From: Glandiceps talaboti
Taxonomy: Eukaryota > Hemichordata > Enteropneusta > Spengelidae
NCBI RefSeq assembly: GCF_964340395.1
Contig: NC_135561.1
Coordinates: forward strand, 8,143,732-8,181,231
Length of the DNA: 37,500 nt
Direction: 5' to 3'
The position numbers and the translations under genes were made by a program. This document shows positions 27,901 to 37,446 of this stretch, piece after piece (position 1 is the stretch's first letter; each line of letters starts with the position of its first letter). The notes under the pieces were generated by a model. That model had not been told where the DNA came from. It made no database searches and was given only the letters and a program-made list of their open reading frames with translations.

Positions 27901-30900
27901 AAAAATCATCTTCTTCATGTTTCTTTGCCTCTTCTTTTCCTCTTCTCTATCGTCTGTTCGTTGTATTCCTGGTAACAATCCCTTTCCCAGCTCCTCTATA
28001 CAATTGACATGTTTTCAGGCACCCTACTTGAATAACTTCCATCATGAAAGAAATGCTTGGTTCATGAACAAGTGTGTCGCTGTCGCTGTAGAAAACGTTA
28101 ACAGTCCAGACACTTGCATATTCTTGCCAGAGACAGCACTTTTTTGCACAATATTAAGAATATAATTTTTTTTTTATGTCGGAGCTGAAAATTTGGGTCG
28201 GTCGGGTAATGAGAAACAGGACAAAAAATAGGGTCACTTTAATGTTCTAACATCATCAGAATCAAAAGTAGTTCACTTTATAAACTGTAAAAATTTCTGG
28301 TAATGCCAAAACATTGACCAGACATCATTGGAGTTCTATGGTTAGTACTATTATATGAGAATGAATGTTCATGAACTCTAGATTCATAGTTACTAATGAA
28401 AATTTCTACTCGGCACAGTCAAAAAAATTTCTTGGAAGAGAATTCAAAATTTGACAGTAGCCAATTGCGATACCACTCCTGACATTACTGATGAGACGTT
28501 GGCAAAAATTTCGAATTTGCTTCAAAGAAATTCTTTGACTCTGTGAGTACAAATTTCCATCAGCAATATCATAATTAGATATTATTCCCCAATATTTCTC
28601 TTCATTTCAGGCAAAGAAAATATGACTGACCTAAGGGGCCTTGTCACTACAAGTTGCTCAACAAGTAGTGACAAACCTTAAGTTATAAGTATTTTCTGGC
28701 TGAATGAAGAAAAATATTGGGGGAATATCACCAAAATTATATCTCCTCAGCATAATTCATGTAAAATTGAGAAAAAGAATGACTGTTTGGAACATTTTAA
28801 GTCATATTTTGCGTACCGCAGAACCAGTAACATAGACATGGGTTGTCATGATGTACAACGAGTATAAATCCATAGTTTCTGTTCAAAGACAACATCTTGG
28901 CTTGTGCATGGTATAATTAAGCAATAAACCACCCCTGGGGATGGTATACCAAGAGGTTTTGACCAGTGAACGAAATATATGCACGAGCGATAGCGAGTGC
29001 ATATATTGAGTTCACTGGTCAAAACCGAGTGGTATACCATTCCCAGGGTGGTTTATCGCTATTATATTATACCAGTATATTGAAAATATCGGAAACAAGA
29101 TGGTTTCATTTCTGGTTTCATTTGCGCCCCCATCCCTGCATGGACTACAACGTTCATAGACGAACAGTCAACATCAAAATTTGGACGCGTGCCAACTGTG
29201 CATTATCGCTCGTTTTAGACGCCCTAGTTCGATGTCTAGACCAATCAGATCTCTCAATTTGCGCCATCAATATACTGGTATAATATAATGTATTATATTT
29301 CATTACTTATTCCTAAGCATAGATGCGGTATGCATCAAAATTTAAACCATAAGTTACATATTATTAATATTATACGCCGTATGGTATATACCCTATGAAT
29401 ATCAGAATGAAAGGACCATGATACAATTCTACAGATTCACACAGTACATGTAGGGTTATCACATCAGTGGAGCCATACAGATTACACAGGATTATTCTTT
29501 TGCATCGAACCAACTGTTTGCATAGCTCTGGACAACAATTTTTCGCACATACATTTTATTCCTATTCCGAATTGGGTCTTTTAACTATGAAAATAAGCAA
29601 AAAAAGGAAAAAAACTGGACAGACTCAACATATCCCAATACATGTAAGTTTCAAAAAACTCACAGCTGACTGCTTTTCACCTTATTCACATATAACATTA
29701 TCAGATGATCAGATTTACTACATATATACTGTGAACAAAATGGAATAGGTGCTTTACCTTGTACAACTACCATACTTGTAGTAGATGGATCATCTCTAAC
29801 AAACTCTATCATGGAACCGGTCTCATTTAAACTTCCGTGATTAGATACAGTTTCCATAGCAACCGCATCCTCTTCTACAGGTTCTGAACTTATTACGCGT
29901 ACTGGAGTTGATTGTTTCCTTTTGGAAGACGACCCTTTGGCACTCTCCTCTTTTGACCTCTATGAATAGACAATGTACAGACTCGGAGTTAAGTCAATAA
30001 GTAGTGACAGGGTGAACGCTTGAATAGTATGAATAGCAGATGTGATGGGATTGATCCATTGTATGGTGGTGATGAGATCGATAAGGTGGTGAAGGGGTTG
30101 ATATGGTGGTGAAGGGGTTGATATGGTGGTGAAGGTGTTGATAAGGTGGTGAAGGGGTTGATAAGGTGGTGAAGGGGTTGATAAGGTGGTGAAGGGATAG
30201 ATATGGTGGTAATGTGTAGATATGGTGGTGATGGGGTAGATATGGTGGTGAAGGGGTTGATAAGGTGGTGAAGGGGTTTATAAGGTTGTGAAGGGGTTGA
30301 CATGGTGGTGAAGGGGTTGATATGGTGGTGATGGGGTTGATAAGGTGGTGATGGGATAGATATGGTGGTGAAGGGGTTGATATGGTGGCGATGGGATAGA
30401 TATGGTGGTGATGTGTAGATATGGTGGTGATGGGGTAGATATGGTGGTGAAGGGGTCGATAAGCTGGTGAAGGGGTTGATATGGTGGTGAAGGGGTTGAT
30501 ATGGTGGTGAAGGGTTGATATGGTGGTGAAGGGGTTGACATGGTGGTGAAGGGGTTGATATGGTGGTGATGGGGTTGATAAGGTGGTGATGGGATAGATA
30601 TGGTGGTGATGGGGCAGATATGGTGGTGATGGGGTAGATATGGTGGTGACAGGGTAGATTGTGGTGATGAAGGTGTTGATATGGTGGTTACAGGGTAGAT
30701 ATGGTGGTGACAGGGTAGATATGGTGGTGATGGGGTAGACATGGTGGTGATGGGGCAGATATGGTGGTGATGGGCAGATATGGTGGTGATGGGGTAGATA
30801 TGGTGGTGACAGGGTAGATTGTGGTGATGAAGGTGTTGATATGGTGATGTGTAGATGTGGTGGTGCTAGGGTAGATATGGTGGTGATGGGGCTGATATGG

Positions 30901-33900
30901 TGGTGACAGGGTAGATATGGTGGTGATGGGGTAAACATGGTGGTGATGGGGTTGATAAGGTGATGACGGGGTAGATAACTTAGGTAATGATGGGGTAAAC
31001 ATGGTGGTGGAGGGGTAGATAAGGTGGTGATGGGGAAGACATGGTGATGATGAAGTAGATATGGTAGTGATGGGGTAGATATGGTGGGGATGGGGTAGAT
31101 AACGTGATGACTGGGTAGATAAGGTGATGAATGGGGTAGACATGATTACAAAGCAGGTGATAGCAGTGCCTCTGTTGTGCAGATACCCTCTGATAAAAAA
31201 TAATGTAAACGTTGGGAATCCCTAAAAAGTACTGTGAGAGATCACAGAAATCATCAAAAATGGCACCCTACTCAATTAACAGCCATTCAATAGCTTACAT
31301 CAACATGTCACAGCAATAGTTTTAGTTTGTACCTATCTTAGTAACTGAGACCCTGATTGCCAGAGTAGTAACTTACATGTACATGTATCTCTATGGTCGG
31401 ATAAGGCTTGAAGATTTCACTGTCGCTATCAGTTCAAGGGTGGTGTGAGATTTGTGTGACAAAAACACTGTATGAAATATTGTACTTGCAAAGACTGTGG
31501 TATTCATACAGAAATATACAGGTCTGTTATTTAAAATTTGGTTTGAATACATCAAAATGAGAAAGCACTCCATATTTTATTAAAATACAAACAACTATTA
31601 ATCTGGATTACTGTCACTTAGATTGACAGAATAGAACTAATCTGATGATTTGAAAATGGATAAAATGGTTGCATGCATGCATGTATGTATGGTACACTGT
31701 TGTGAGTGACAGACAAATGAATATGCTCTTTGAACCCAGTGTAAAATGACAGATTGAGATCAAACTGACAATATAATAACTGTACATATGTTTCATTCAT
31801 ACAACCATGTTGTTACTTTATAAGCCAGGCTGGATAAAATAATGCAATATACTTCTCACGTGTCTACGACTATATCCATGCATTGCAAGGTAAGAGTACA
31901 GCTTAAAAAATCCAAGGTGTGACAAGTTGTACCTGTGTTGCATACAAAGTATATGATTTTGATTGGTTGTAACATGGCAGGCTGTGCACTGTTCTCCTCA
32001 CTATAGAGAAAAGCATGGCGGTAACACTGTCCTTGCCACTTTGGCCGCAGTGCTTGGCAGCTGGTCTCTGCCATGCATCAAGTGTTCTACCATACTTTAG
32101 TTTTTAATCTTTGAATGACAAAATCATCATAATGCTTTCAGATGAAGAGAAATGGCTGATCTCAAATGTCCATGTGTTTATATGTTAAAATATACAGGTC
32201 AGAGTATGTTCCAATGTTGAAGGCTTACATATTATATATTGATCACTATGCAAACCAATATGCAAATTATTTATATGTAAATTAATATGCAAATTAGCTG
32301 CCATCCTTGCAATCTCGGAAGAACACTGCTGTTTAAAAAAAACACCTGATTGTAATGTATATGGTCAATGATGGAACCATAGCAACCATCAATAGCCAAT
32401 CAGCTTCAAGATCGTAATACCGCATCATGTCACATCTCTGTGTTTCTTACCATGTGATTGGCAAGTGTTCCATTTGAAACAGGAAGTGTGAATTTACTTC
32501 TATCTACACTTTTACATGCTATGAAAGGGCTCCAAATTAACTTTTTTCTTTGATAGTCCTATTGGGCTACCAATTTCAGAAATTGGTAGGTCCATGGCTG
32601 GTGACCAGTAGTCCCATATTCCTGAACTGAAAACAGAGTTCCTCTACTGGAAATATGTGTGTTATTAAAATAGTTTAATGTCTGTAAATCTTCCATTAAA
32701 TAAAATTTGCATAATCAGTGGTAGCCTGAGTGGGCTACCTGCAGCTACAAAAATGTACAAATTTTTGTAGCCCCATGACAAGAATTGGTAGTCTGTGGAC
32801 ATTGGACTACTGTTAATTTCGAGCTTTGCTATGGTTTATAGATGATCTTAGCCACCAGCCTAAGTTTGTACTGGTTTGTAGTTTCAATTTTAGTCAAGTA
32901 TTGTTAAAATAATGTAATAACTGTTCCTACATGTACGTTACTACATGTATAATCAACATCAAGAACACCGAAGTTGACCCCAAGTCAACAGTTTTTAAAT
33001 TTGAAACACAAATATCTGCCAGTACATAGGTACATTTGTACATGCATTTGTATTCATGAAAAGTCTTTAATAAAATTTATCATAAAGACGAAGTATTTAC
33101 ATGTATTGTATTTATACCTGTTTGGTGTACATAAAGCAGTATGATGCTTGATTTAGCTTTTTGATGTACATATATATATGAATATGTATATGTTATTTCT
33201 GGGTATTTTATTTTGATGCATGAAATCCATCAAAGGTGTAGTTGTTCTCTGCTATCTCTTTCTATGTATAGTCGAACGGAAAAATTCTATCGAAAATCTG
33301 GCTAAATCTCCTTCTGGGGAAGGGATGAACAGCGCATATCTGCAGTAATCCATCACACACACTGATGACAGGTGGCTGGAATTGCTTATGTTTGTTATTT
33401 GTTTACTTTACAACAAACTCAACCTCCAGGTTGAAAGAAAGTCATGTGATTGTGAGGACAGTTTATATCAACGCGCTATTAGCATAAATATCGGTGGTTA
33501 GAACGGAAAGCTGTTTGAGAGAAATTCATTTGACTATCTGTACACACATGTATGGCTGTGATGAAATTAACGCATATAGAATGAGATAGACTATACAGAT
33601 GTACACTTTAACCATTACACAAACTACTGAAAAGTTACCTAACTACTAAAAATACTGCCACAAGTTATAATAACTGTCCCTTTTATTGGACAAATATGAA
33701 TTCTAGTTTATTGGGTAGTTCATCGAATTTTGATGGTTTCCATCATTTAGACATTCATGTTTAGTATGTATAAACTTAAACTCATATTGCCACAAAAAAT
33801 ATTCATTCATAATTGTATACACAATAAACACACATAATTTTTGGATGCACAGAGAGAACATGTGCTCAATAACTTATAACCATACTATTTTCAAGGTATG

Positions 33901-36703
33901 ACAATAAAAATACCACAAAACAAATGAAAAATTTACCAAAAACACCAAAAAAAAGTTGCCAATAATTGTCCCTTCATGCACCCTGAAGACTGTGTTATGC
34001 TTTAATACTGTTCACTTTAGTTTAGATGACACATTTACATGAATGTAGTCCCTCCACCCGGCACGCATCACAATTTTTCTTGTCTAATGCCTCTACAAGA
34101 ATCCAGTTGTTTATCATCACATACAACAGAATGCCTGCAAGACTTTTCCCCTAAATAAATAGAAAACATCCAACAATTAAAAGAAAATGTTTTTTTTTAA
34201 TGAAGGATTGGAAATAAAAATGTACAGACATTTTTGAAATTCTTCTGTGTGTAATAAAAGACTAGTAAATAATATGCTCTCCATGTTTTTTTACGGTTTG
34301 AATTGCAGCTACTGTCATTCTACTAAAATCCAAAAGATCAAATGCAGGCAGAGTTTAGGGTTTATCTCTACCTGATCTATGCATGAATTTATCACTTTCA
34401 GAACAGAATTACTAATACTACTATTACTAGCGAAAGAAATGCAAAAAGCTATAACTCTCTATATAATAAATGGTGAATTCTTTCATCACTTACGTGTGTG
34501 GGGTGATACATTATGTCAAAAAATGGTTTTTCCCTTTTTCAGATCTTTCAACAATTTATACTGCTGACACTAACATGTGTGACCATACTTGAAACCGGTG
34601 CACTGTTGTATCTAGTATTTCTGATCACTCTGTGAGGTGAAACTACTAAAATATTCTGTGTTGCCCTAATGAATTTATATATAGGCAGAAGAGCAGTTAG
34701 GTAAAATAATATTGATGATTATATTGTACATGTACGTGTACTTATTATCATCATTACCCACCTATCAACCGATTTACATGTACATGTCTAGAATCCAGTC
34801 ATGAGGGGTGGTTTTTGACTCTCACCTTTCCACTACCATGCCTGGCATTTTGCAGGTGCCGTGGTTGTTTACTTTTTAATAAATGTTCAGTAAGAGAAGA
34901 GCAAATTCTTACTTGGGTTTAAATTTCACTCTGAGATGACAGTAATAACGTCACCACTGTGGCACGAGTAGAACCAACTCGCAGGGGTGAACAAAATGAC
35001 AAACACATTATTAGCATATTCAACAGGAGTTGAATCATGTAATTTCAGGTTTGAATAAATGATTACTAAAGGAATGCCAGGTGTGGTAGAGAAAGGTGAA
35101 AGCTAAATATCTAACACAAACTGATTCTAGGCTACGAACCTAAGCACTACATTGTGTATACCACCTCCCCCACACACACCTACACACTACCACTACACAT
35201 AATAATAATAATATAAAGAATATTTCAAATGAATAATGAGTTCAAATGATGATTTTATCACAAATAGCTTTGGAAATTCTCTAATTCATTATTATCTTTG
35301 TATTCAATACTGTAGTTAAGTGTTTTACATTTTGCATATATTTACATATAATATTTTTGTTTTTGTTGTTTCTGTATGTTTAGATAATGATTATTTACAT
35401 TATTTCATGTCATATAAAATATGCTCTTACATGTACTATACTGTATATACTAAGTTAGGTACCTAGGATGAACAAATCCAGAAAAATATTCAAATAATAC
35501 GCTTATCATAATATACAGCGCATTTCATGTTAGCGTTTACCGGTTTTGTCTGATACAACCATGCAGAAACCTCCATGTATATGAAATTGCGCATTCTACA
35601 CTTTAAGATACGAAGGTAATATATTTTTTTTTTCTGGATCAAATTAACCATTTCAATGTATATGTACCTGCAACTAGATGTACACATGTGGGTGCCAATC
35701 TGCATTTGGTGTCTGCATGGTGGTATGTTAGTTCCTTTCATAATATACACAAAATGTTGCAAGAAACTGTATTCATTCAATCTTGCTTTCTTAAAGTGTA
35801 GCATGTCCAGTTTCTTATATTACTGAGAGATTGTATCAAACAGCACCAGTAAACACTAATATGAAATAGGCAGTAAATATTCTTGATACAATTTGAATGT
35901 AGAAATCAAACAGAACTTCAAACACACCATGTTTCTCCACACTCACACCTGAGAGCCTCCAAGAAACTTTTCCATGCTTGTGTACAAATATTTTCTTCTT
36001 TTCTGTACATCAAAAAGTTCAACTGAGGTTTTTTGAAATGTTTTTAATATACCTTGCAATATTACTGACACGCTGAACTAAAAAACATTGCAAAATTTTG
36101 AGTCCTGAAATCTCATGAAAATGAGGTGCCTAAGTTCATTTTGAGAGCAACTTGAAGAAATGTTTTAAATTTGTACTTATTGTATAACCACCAAAAACAG
36201 TGACAAACAAAAAAAATGAAAACAATACAGGTGTGTATTAACAAAGAAATGCATCCCAGTTGTTTGCTATCTTATTTTTATCAAACTTTAATATTAAAAA
36301 ACACATTTTTATTTTTTAATTTACATCACACTATAAATTTAATTTCAGGAAATATTGATGCAAAATTTGAAAATTATAAGCGAGAGAATTAATTTGTCTC
36401 GTACAAATTCTGAATTCCCCACCCAACTAAAGTTGTGAATGAGGAATGTGTTAACACATTGACATATGCAAATTTATGCGCACACCCCATTCATCATTCG
36501 GCCTTTATTTTAATTCAATCGAATGTCTGGCATGGCCAAAGGGTCAAGTGTCGGCAGCAGCGTTTAGACATTTCAAAAAACATTTCAAGTCAAGTCGATC
36601 ACGACGAGAAACTTCTGTATCTTACCTTTAACATTGTGTTATGAGTTGAAGTTGCGGTAGCCGACAAGGCCTGGGAAAGCGACGTCATGCTGTCGCTCTC
36701 CAT
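19478..36703 (-). CDS. dve: SATB/Dve-family CMP-homeobox gene with five homeodomain-like units
   Basis: Nuclear transcription regulator of the CUT-class CMP group (SATB, Defective proventriculus). Exons on the minus strand: 36703-36626, 29959-29758, 27366-27172, 25674-25548, 24904-24703, 24179-22216, 21822-21615, 21402-21288, then either 20149-19860 or 19779-19478. Every junction is GT-AG and phases agree (0,1,1,2,0,2,0,1), giving 1126 or 1130 residues. The start is fixed by an in-frame TGA six bases upstream; a second ATG five codons on has a better context (A at -3). Domains: ULD/CMP about 94-201; CUT-like about 232-300; homeodomains about 316-385 and 560-631; a degenerate one about 840-907; second CUT-like about 955-1028; terminal homeodomain after 1040. 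Linkers are rich in Ser, Thr and Pro. The homeodomains carry extra residues before helix 3, as in Dve (WFKNARA), unlike SATB. The symbol rests on this similarity; a tree could place it as a separate 'compass' gene. Confidence 0.88.
19801..19806 (-). terminator. AATAAA between the two terminal homeodomain exons
   Basis: On the minus strand an AATAAA lies about 55 bases after the stop of exon A and about 20 bases before the acceptor of exon B. GT-rich sequence follows it (gatgtgtcttctgtt). This is what premature 3' end formation at exon A would require. Whether it is used is inference. Confidence 0.5.
19860..20149 (-). CDS. Alternative terminal exon A of the dve-like gene: homeodomain 4
   Basis: The exon begins after catttcatcag with phase 1, as exon B does, and ends in TAA. 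It encodes 95 residues containing FHPQHEVPKMRDWFDECRHP and ITVTNLRVWWKNERAKRNRE. Helix 3 has W48, N51 and R53, with Trp at position 49. Only weak candidate donors lie before the stop (ACA/gtggca and GCA/gtagct); both would be phase 1 and could in principle join this exon to exon B, so a protein with both homeodomains cannot be excluded. Confidence 0.87.
20284..20905. repeat. Minisatellite of alternating 43- and 44-bp units in a dve-like intron
   Basis: The unit is gtgcatgatagcat followed by either agacgtacc or actagatgcc, then acatggtggcacacagggca. The two versions alternate over the better-preserved part (about 20290-20690), making an 87-bp dimer, and decay towards 20905. About fourteen units are recognisable. 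Overlapping Cys/His-rich open frames on the minus strand are artefacts of the repeat. Confidence 0.9.
21288..21402 (-). CDS. Exon 8 of the dve-like gene: second CUT-like segment
   Basis: Encodes 38 residues, beginning SMISCIVNGKYTATISKEKC and then FGTWYEQY. This aligns with the start of exon 6 (AVISQIIQGKYLSRISSDKA, then FYKWYEIY), so the two are duplicates. It ends in phase 1 and feeds either terminal homeodomain exon. Confidence 0.9.
21615..21822 (-). CDS. Exon 7 of the dve-like gene
   Basis: Encodes 69 residues. A Ser-rich stretch is followed by WTDLAVRNAITEVLKEINQS, a predicted amphipathic helix that parallels the end of exon 5 (LPTVMNDIKDKLDKLLQSNK). It uses the second AG of cacagag to keep phase 2 from exon 6, and ends in phase 0. 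Confidence 0.85.
21842..21955. repeat. (TG)n microsatellite in a dve-like intron
   Basis: TG/CG dinucleotides broken by tgcatgcatacaaattg blocks. The same block follows the TG array in RDM1 intron 4 at 12151, and about 60 bp further homology (tgtgtttgt...tccatgca...cacattttgtgtt) is shared. The two are dispersed copies of one repeat. Confidence 0.85.
22216..24179 (-). CDS. Exon 6 of the dve-like gene: CUT-like segment, homeodomains 1 and 2, degenerate homeodomain 3
   Basis: A single 1964-bp open exon. The order is: a CUT-like piece (QIIQGKYLSRISSDKAKAF); homeodomain 1 at 24038-23829 (RRTRTLFDPKEELPRLRRWF, ILLWFKNARAKYK); a linker with two copies of LSSHHR(R/K)ILPK about 34 residues apart; homeodomain 2 at 23306-23091 (EVPKLKAWF, VTVWFKNARAKMYR); a long Ser/Thr/Pro linker with repeated TPRLTS; and homeodomain-like unit 3 at 22466-22263 (SFELPKLKKWFQENPTP, LTAWFDLERQKC). 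Unit 3 has Leu where Asn51 is expected and Asp at 50. LTQIKKETPES before unit 3 holds a consensus-type sumoylation site (IKKE). Confidence 0.95.
24252..24592 (-). mobile_element. Probable SINE in dve-like intron 5
   Basis: The segment begins with a tRNA-like B box (ggttcaagcc near 24295) on the plus strand. It ends with a 3' module of the type ggtactttgag...gggaaagtacgatataaac, a form common at the 3' ends of deuterostome SINEs. No exon is present. The strand of the element is by this reading plus, opposite the gene. The 5' boundary and target duplication are not clear. Confidence 0.5.
24703..24904 (-). CDS. Exon 5 of the dve-like gene
   Basis: Encodes a Ser/Pro/Thr-rich linker followed by LPTVMNDIKDKLDKLLQSNK and CPFSQ, the beginning of the first CUT-like segment. 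It starts in phase 2 (completing the Ser codon from exon 4) and ends in phase 0 before the exon at 24179. Confidence 0.9.
25319..25447. mobile_element. Foldback element with 38-bp arms
   Basis: 25319-25356 (atagcattcatatcaagtgt...) is mirrored at 25409-25447 (...acacttgatatggatgctat), with about 50 bp between the arms. It lies in intron 4 of the dve-like gene and has no coding capacity. Confidence 0.85.
25548..25674 (-). CDS. Exon 4 of the dve-like gene: C-terminal half of the ULD/CMP domain
   Basis: Encodes YIQVMNWKPLTLESITDDPQ followed by VSVAYLFANLSNVAILRIQIT. This corresponds to the SATB1 ULD region with the W-x-PL motif and final beta strand. Phases 1 and 2 on the two sides agree with the neighbouring exons. 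No other exon of the gene can bridge exon 3 and exon 5 in phase, which supports the call. Confidence 0.93.
25808..25897. repeat. Dispersed repeat, inverted partner at 26921-27015
   Basis: ctgttaccggggttccc and flanks to about 90 bp are present here and as the reverse complement at 26921-27015 (ggggaaccccggtaacag). The copies have diverged and lie on both sides of about 1 kb in intron 3 of the dve-like gene. Confidence 0.7.
25912..26026. mobile_element. Partial copy of the foldback element at 28921-29059
   Basis: It shares the left arm and centre (ggggatggtatacc, aggttttgaccagtgaa, atagcgagtgcatatattga, ttcaccggtcaaaaccgag) with the complete copy at 28921. The right terminus is missing after gagta. 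Confidence 0.8.
27172..27366 (-). CDS. Exon 3 of the dve-like gene: N-terminal half of the ULD/CMP domain
   Basis: Encodes GTNRHIPIHCMVEVSTGNFN, then FTLVPHDLAVSKLPKAALIQ and LGYG. This matches the start of the SATB ULD oligomerisation domain, where the pattern is (I/V)P-x-(F/H)-C-x-VE followed by the acidic and FxLV strands and LLALGY. Phase 1 on both sides. Confidence 0.93.
27813..28238. mobile_element. TIR element in dve-like intron 2
   Basis: The left end agagtgatcttatttttt...gtttctcattac...gggtcgattggtc is mirrored at 28165-28238 (gggtcggtcgggtaatgag, aaaaaatagggtcact). A non-autonomous DNA element is the simplest reading. The open frame at 27917-28165 inside shows no known domain. Confidence 0.65.
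28398..28558. mobile_element. Foldback element (first of three in a row)
   Basis: The left arm gaaaatttctactcggcacagtc is mirrored by gactctgtgagtacaaatttcc at the right end. The match continues inwards through aaatttctt and gaattc-like blocks for about 58 bp per arm. Confidence 0.75.
28578..28729. mobile_element. Foldback element (second of three)
   Basis: The left arm gatattattccccaatatttc and its continuation to ttgtcactac are mirrored by gtagtgacaa...aaatattgggggaatatc. The arms are about 70 bp with only about 14 bp between them. Confidence 0.85.
28921..29059. mobile_element. Foldback element (third of three), near-perfect palindrome
   Basis: The left arm gcaataaaccacccctgggg...ggtataccaagaggttttgaccagtgaa...atatatgca is mirrored by tgcatatat...ttcactggtcaaaacc...ggtataccattcccagggtggtttatcgc. 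The arms are about 60 bp with a loop of a few bases. Confidence 0.9.
29758..29959 (-). CDS. Exon 2 of the dve-like gene
   Basis: Encodes RSKEESAKGSSSKRKQSTPV, which includes a basic KRK cluster that could serve nuclear import, then an acidic region and FVRDDPSTTSMVVVQ leading into the ULD domain. Phase 0 at its start and 1 at its end. Apart from position relative to the ULD it has no strong family signature. Confidence 0.88.
30056..31145. repeat. 20-bp GGTGGTGA-type minisatellite, about 1.1 kb
   Basis: About fifty degenerate copies of gatatggtggtgatggggta or gatatggtggtgaaggggtt. It lies in intron 1 of the dve-like gene, starting about 100 bp on the intronic side of the exon 2 acceptor. On the transcribed sense it is C-rich (ccttcaccaccat). 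Long Pro/His/Tyr open frames on the minus strand come from the repeat. Confidence 0.95.
32529..32824. mobile_element. TIR element with gctc(c/g)aaattaac ends
   Basis: The left end gctccaaattaac...tagtcc...gggctaccaattt is mirrored at the right (aattggtagtctgtgg...ggactactgttaatttcgagc). A second internal palindrome, gctacaaaaatgtac/aaatttttgtagc, lies near 32739-32770. No coding capacity. Confidence 0.75.
33241..33547 (+). mobile_element. Diverged copy of the 18.7-kb MITE family
   Basis: Shares, in the opposite orientation, gctaaatctcct, ggggaa, gaacagcgcat, aaactcaacctc and tcatttgactat-type blocks with 18683-19033. Its terminal repeats are more decayed. Confidence 0.7.
34817..35104. mobile_element. 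TIR element with about 30-bp ends
   Basis: gactctcacctttccactac and catgcctggcatt at the left end are mirrored by aatgccaggtgtgg and tagagaaaggtgaaagct at the right end. No coding capacity is visible. Confidence 0.7.
36626..36703 (-). CDS. Exon 1 of the dve-like gene (start codon)
   Basis: Encodes 26 residues (MESDSMTSLSQALSATATST and on) and ends AAG/gtaag in phase 0, matching exon 2. TGA lies in frame two codons before the first ATG, so no upstream coding exon is needed. The first ATG has a weak context (T at -3, G at +4); the ATG five codons on has A at -3 and may also be used. Confidence 0.85.
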
Positions 36704-37446
36704 AGATCAGGGCGTGAAAGGACGAGCGCTGTTCACTAAATACACATTATGTGATAATAGCACAGATCGGCGAAATTTTTCCCTCGGAATTTCACCCAGC
36801 TTATCCTCTCCAAAGTTTAAAACACCTGGACGGGTGGATACTTGGTCCTCTTGACGGTAAACATGGAAATTCTGGCGTAAAACGGGGAGATTTGGAGCGA
36901 AACTACGGAGATCGGAATGTTTGACACGTCGGATTAATCTTCCGCACTACACCTACTAATCCACATATTGTTCCACTTTGTATTGACAAATAAAATCCCA
37001 CTAAATGTGAGCAGGTGTCTGTAAAAGCTTTCCAATGTGTATATGAAATATTAGAATCGCGTTAAATTTAACATATTTACTAAATTACTGTAATTTTCGC
37101 CATGGCCTTGATTCTAATATTGCGACAGTAAGACGATGCGGATTGATTTTACTGGATAAGCCAGTGATTCGCCCTAGGATTAATGATCGTATAAAAATCG
37201 GATCAGTAGGGCATAGTGTAACGGAAAACCAACGCGTTAAATAAACATAATGTGGCTATTCTGAAAGCATTTATTGTGATAAAATGATGCCACATTGATA
37301 CTACTCTCAGAAAACATTGTAAAAGTAGAGACAGCTCTTTCCCTTTGCGGAAATATAGACAGATTTCGACCCAGGATTATCCAAATCGCATACGCTACGA
37401 ACTCTCGTGGTTTGCGAGAAAGTATCAGTCGAGACTAACATTCAAA
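36704..37446. promoter_or_regulatory. Divergent promoter region
   Basis: These 743 bp separate the start codon of the dve-like gene (minus strand) from that of the partial gene at 37447 (plus strand). Both 5' UTRs and both promoters, or one bidirectional promoter, should lie here unless non-coding exons exist further away. I see no clear TATA box. Confidence 0.55.

Larger units (their letters stand above)
29960..36625 (-). other. Intron 1 of the dve-like gene (about 6.7 kb)
   Basis: It begins at a gtaag donor after exon 1 and ends at tctattcatag. Apart from the minisatellite at 30056-31145 and the elements at 32529-32824, 33241-33547 and 34817-35104, I recognise nothing. It is AT-rich and all open frames are short and unlike known proteins. 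A long first intron is where cis-regulatory elements of such genes often lie, but none is identifiable by eye. Confidence 0.7.

Noticed and set aside
27917-28165. 82-codon frame inside the TIR element at 27813-28238
   Set aside because: No ATG context, no recognisable transposase or other domain, and no splice sites linking it to anything.
29994-31143. Long minus-strand open frames rich in Pro, His and Tyr (up to about 314 codons)
   Set aside because: They follow exactly the 20-bp minisatellite, overlap in several frames and have no domain or splice context.
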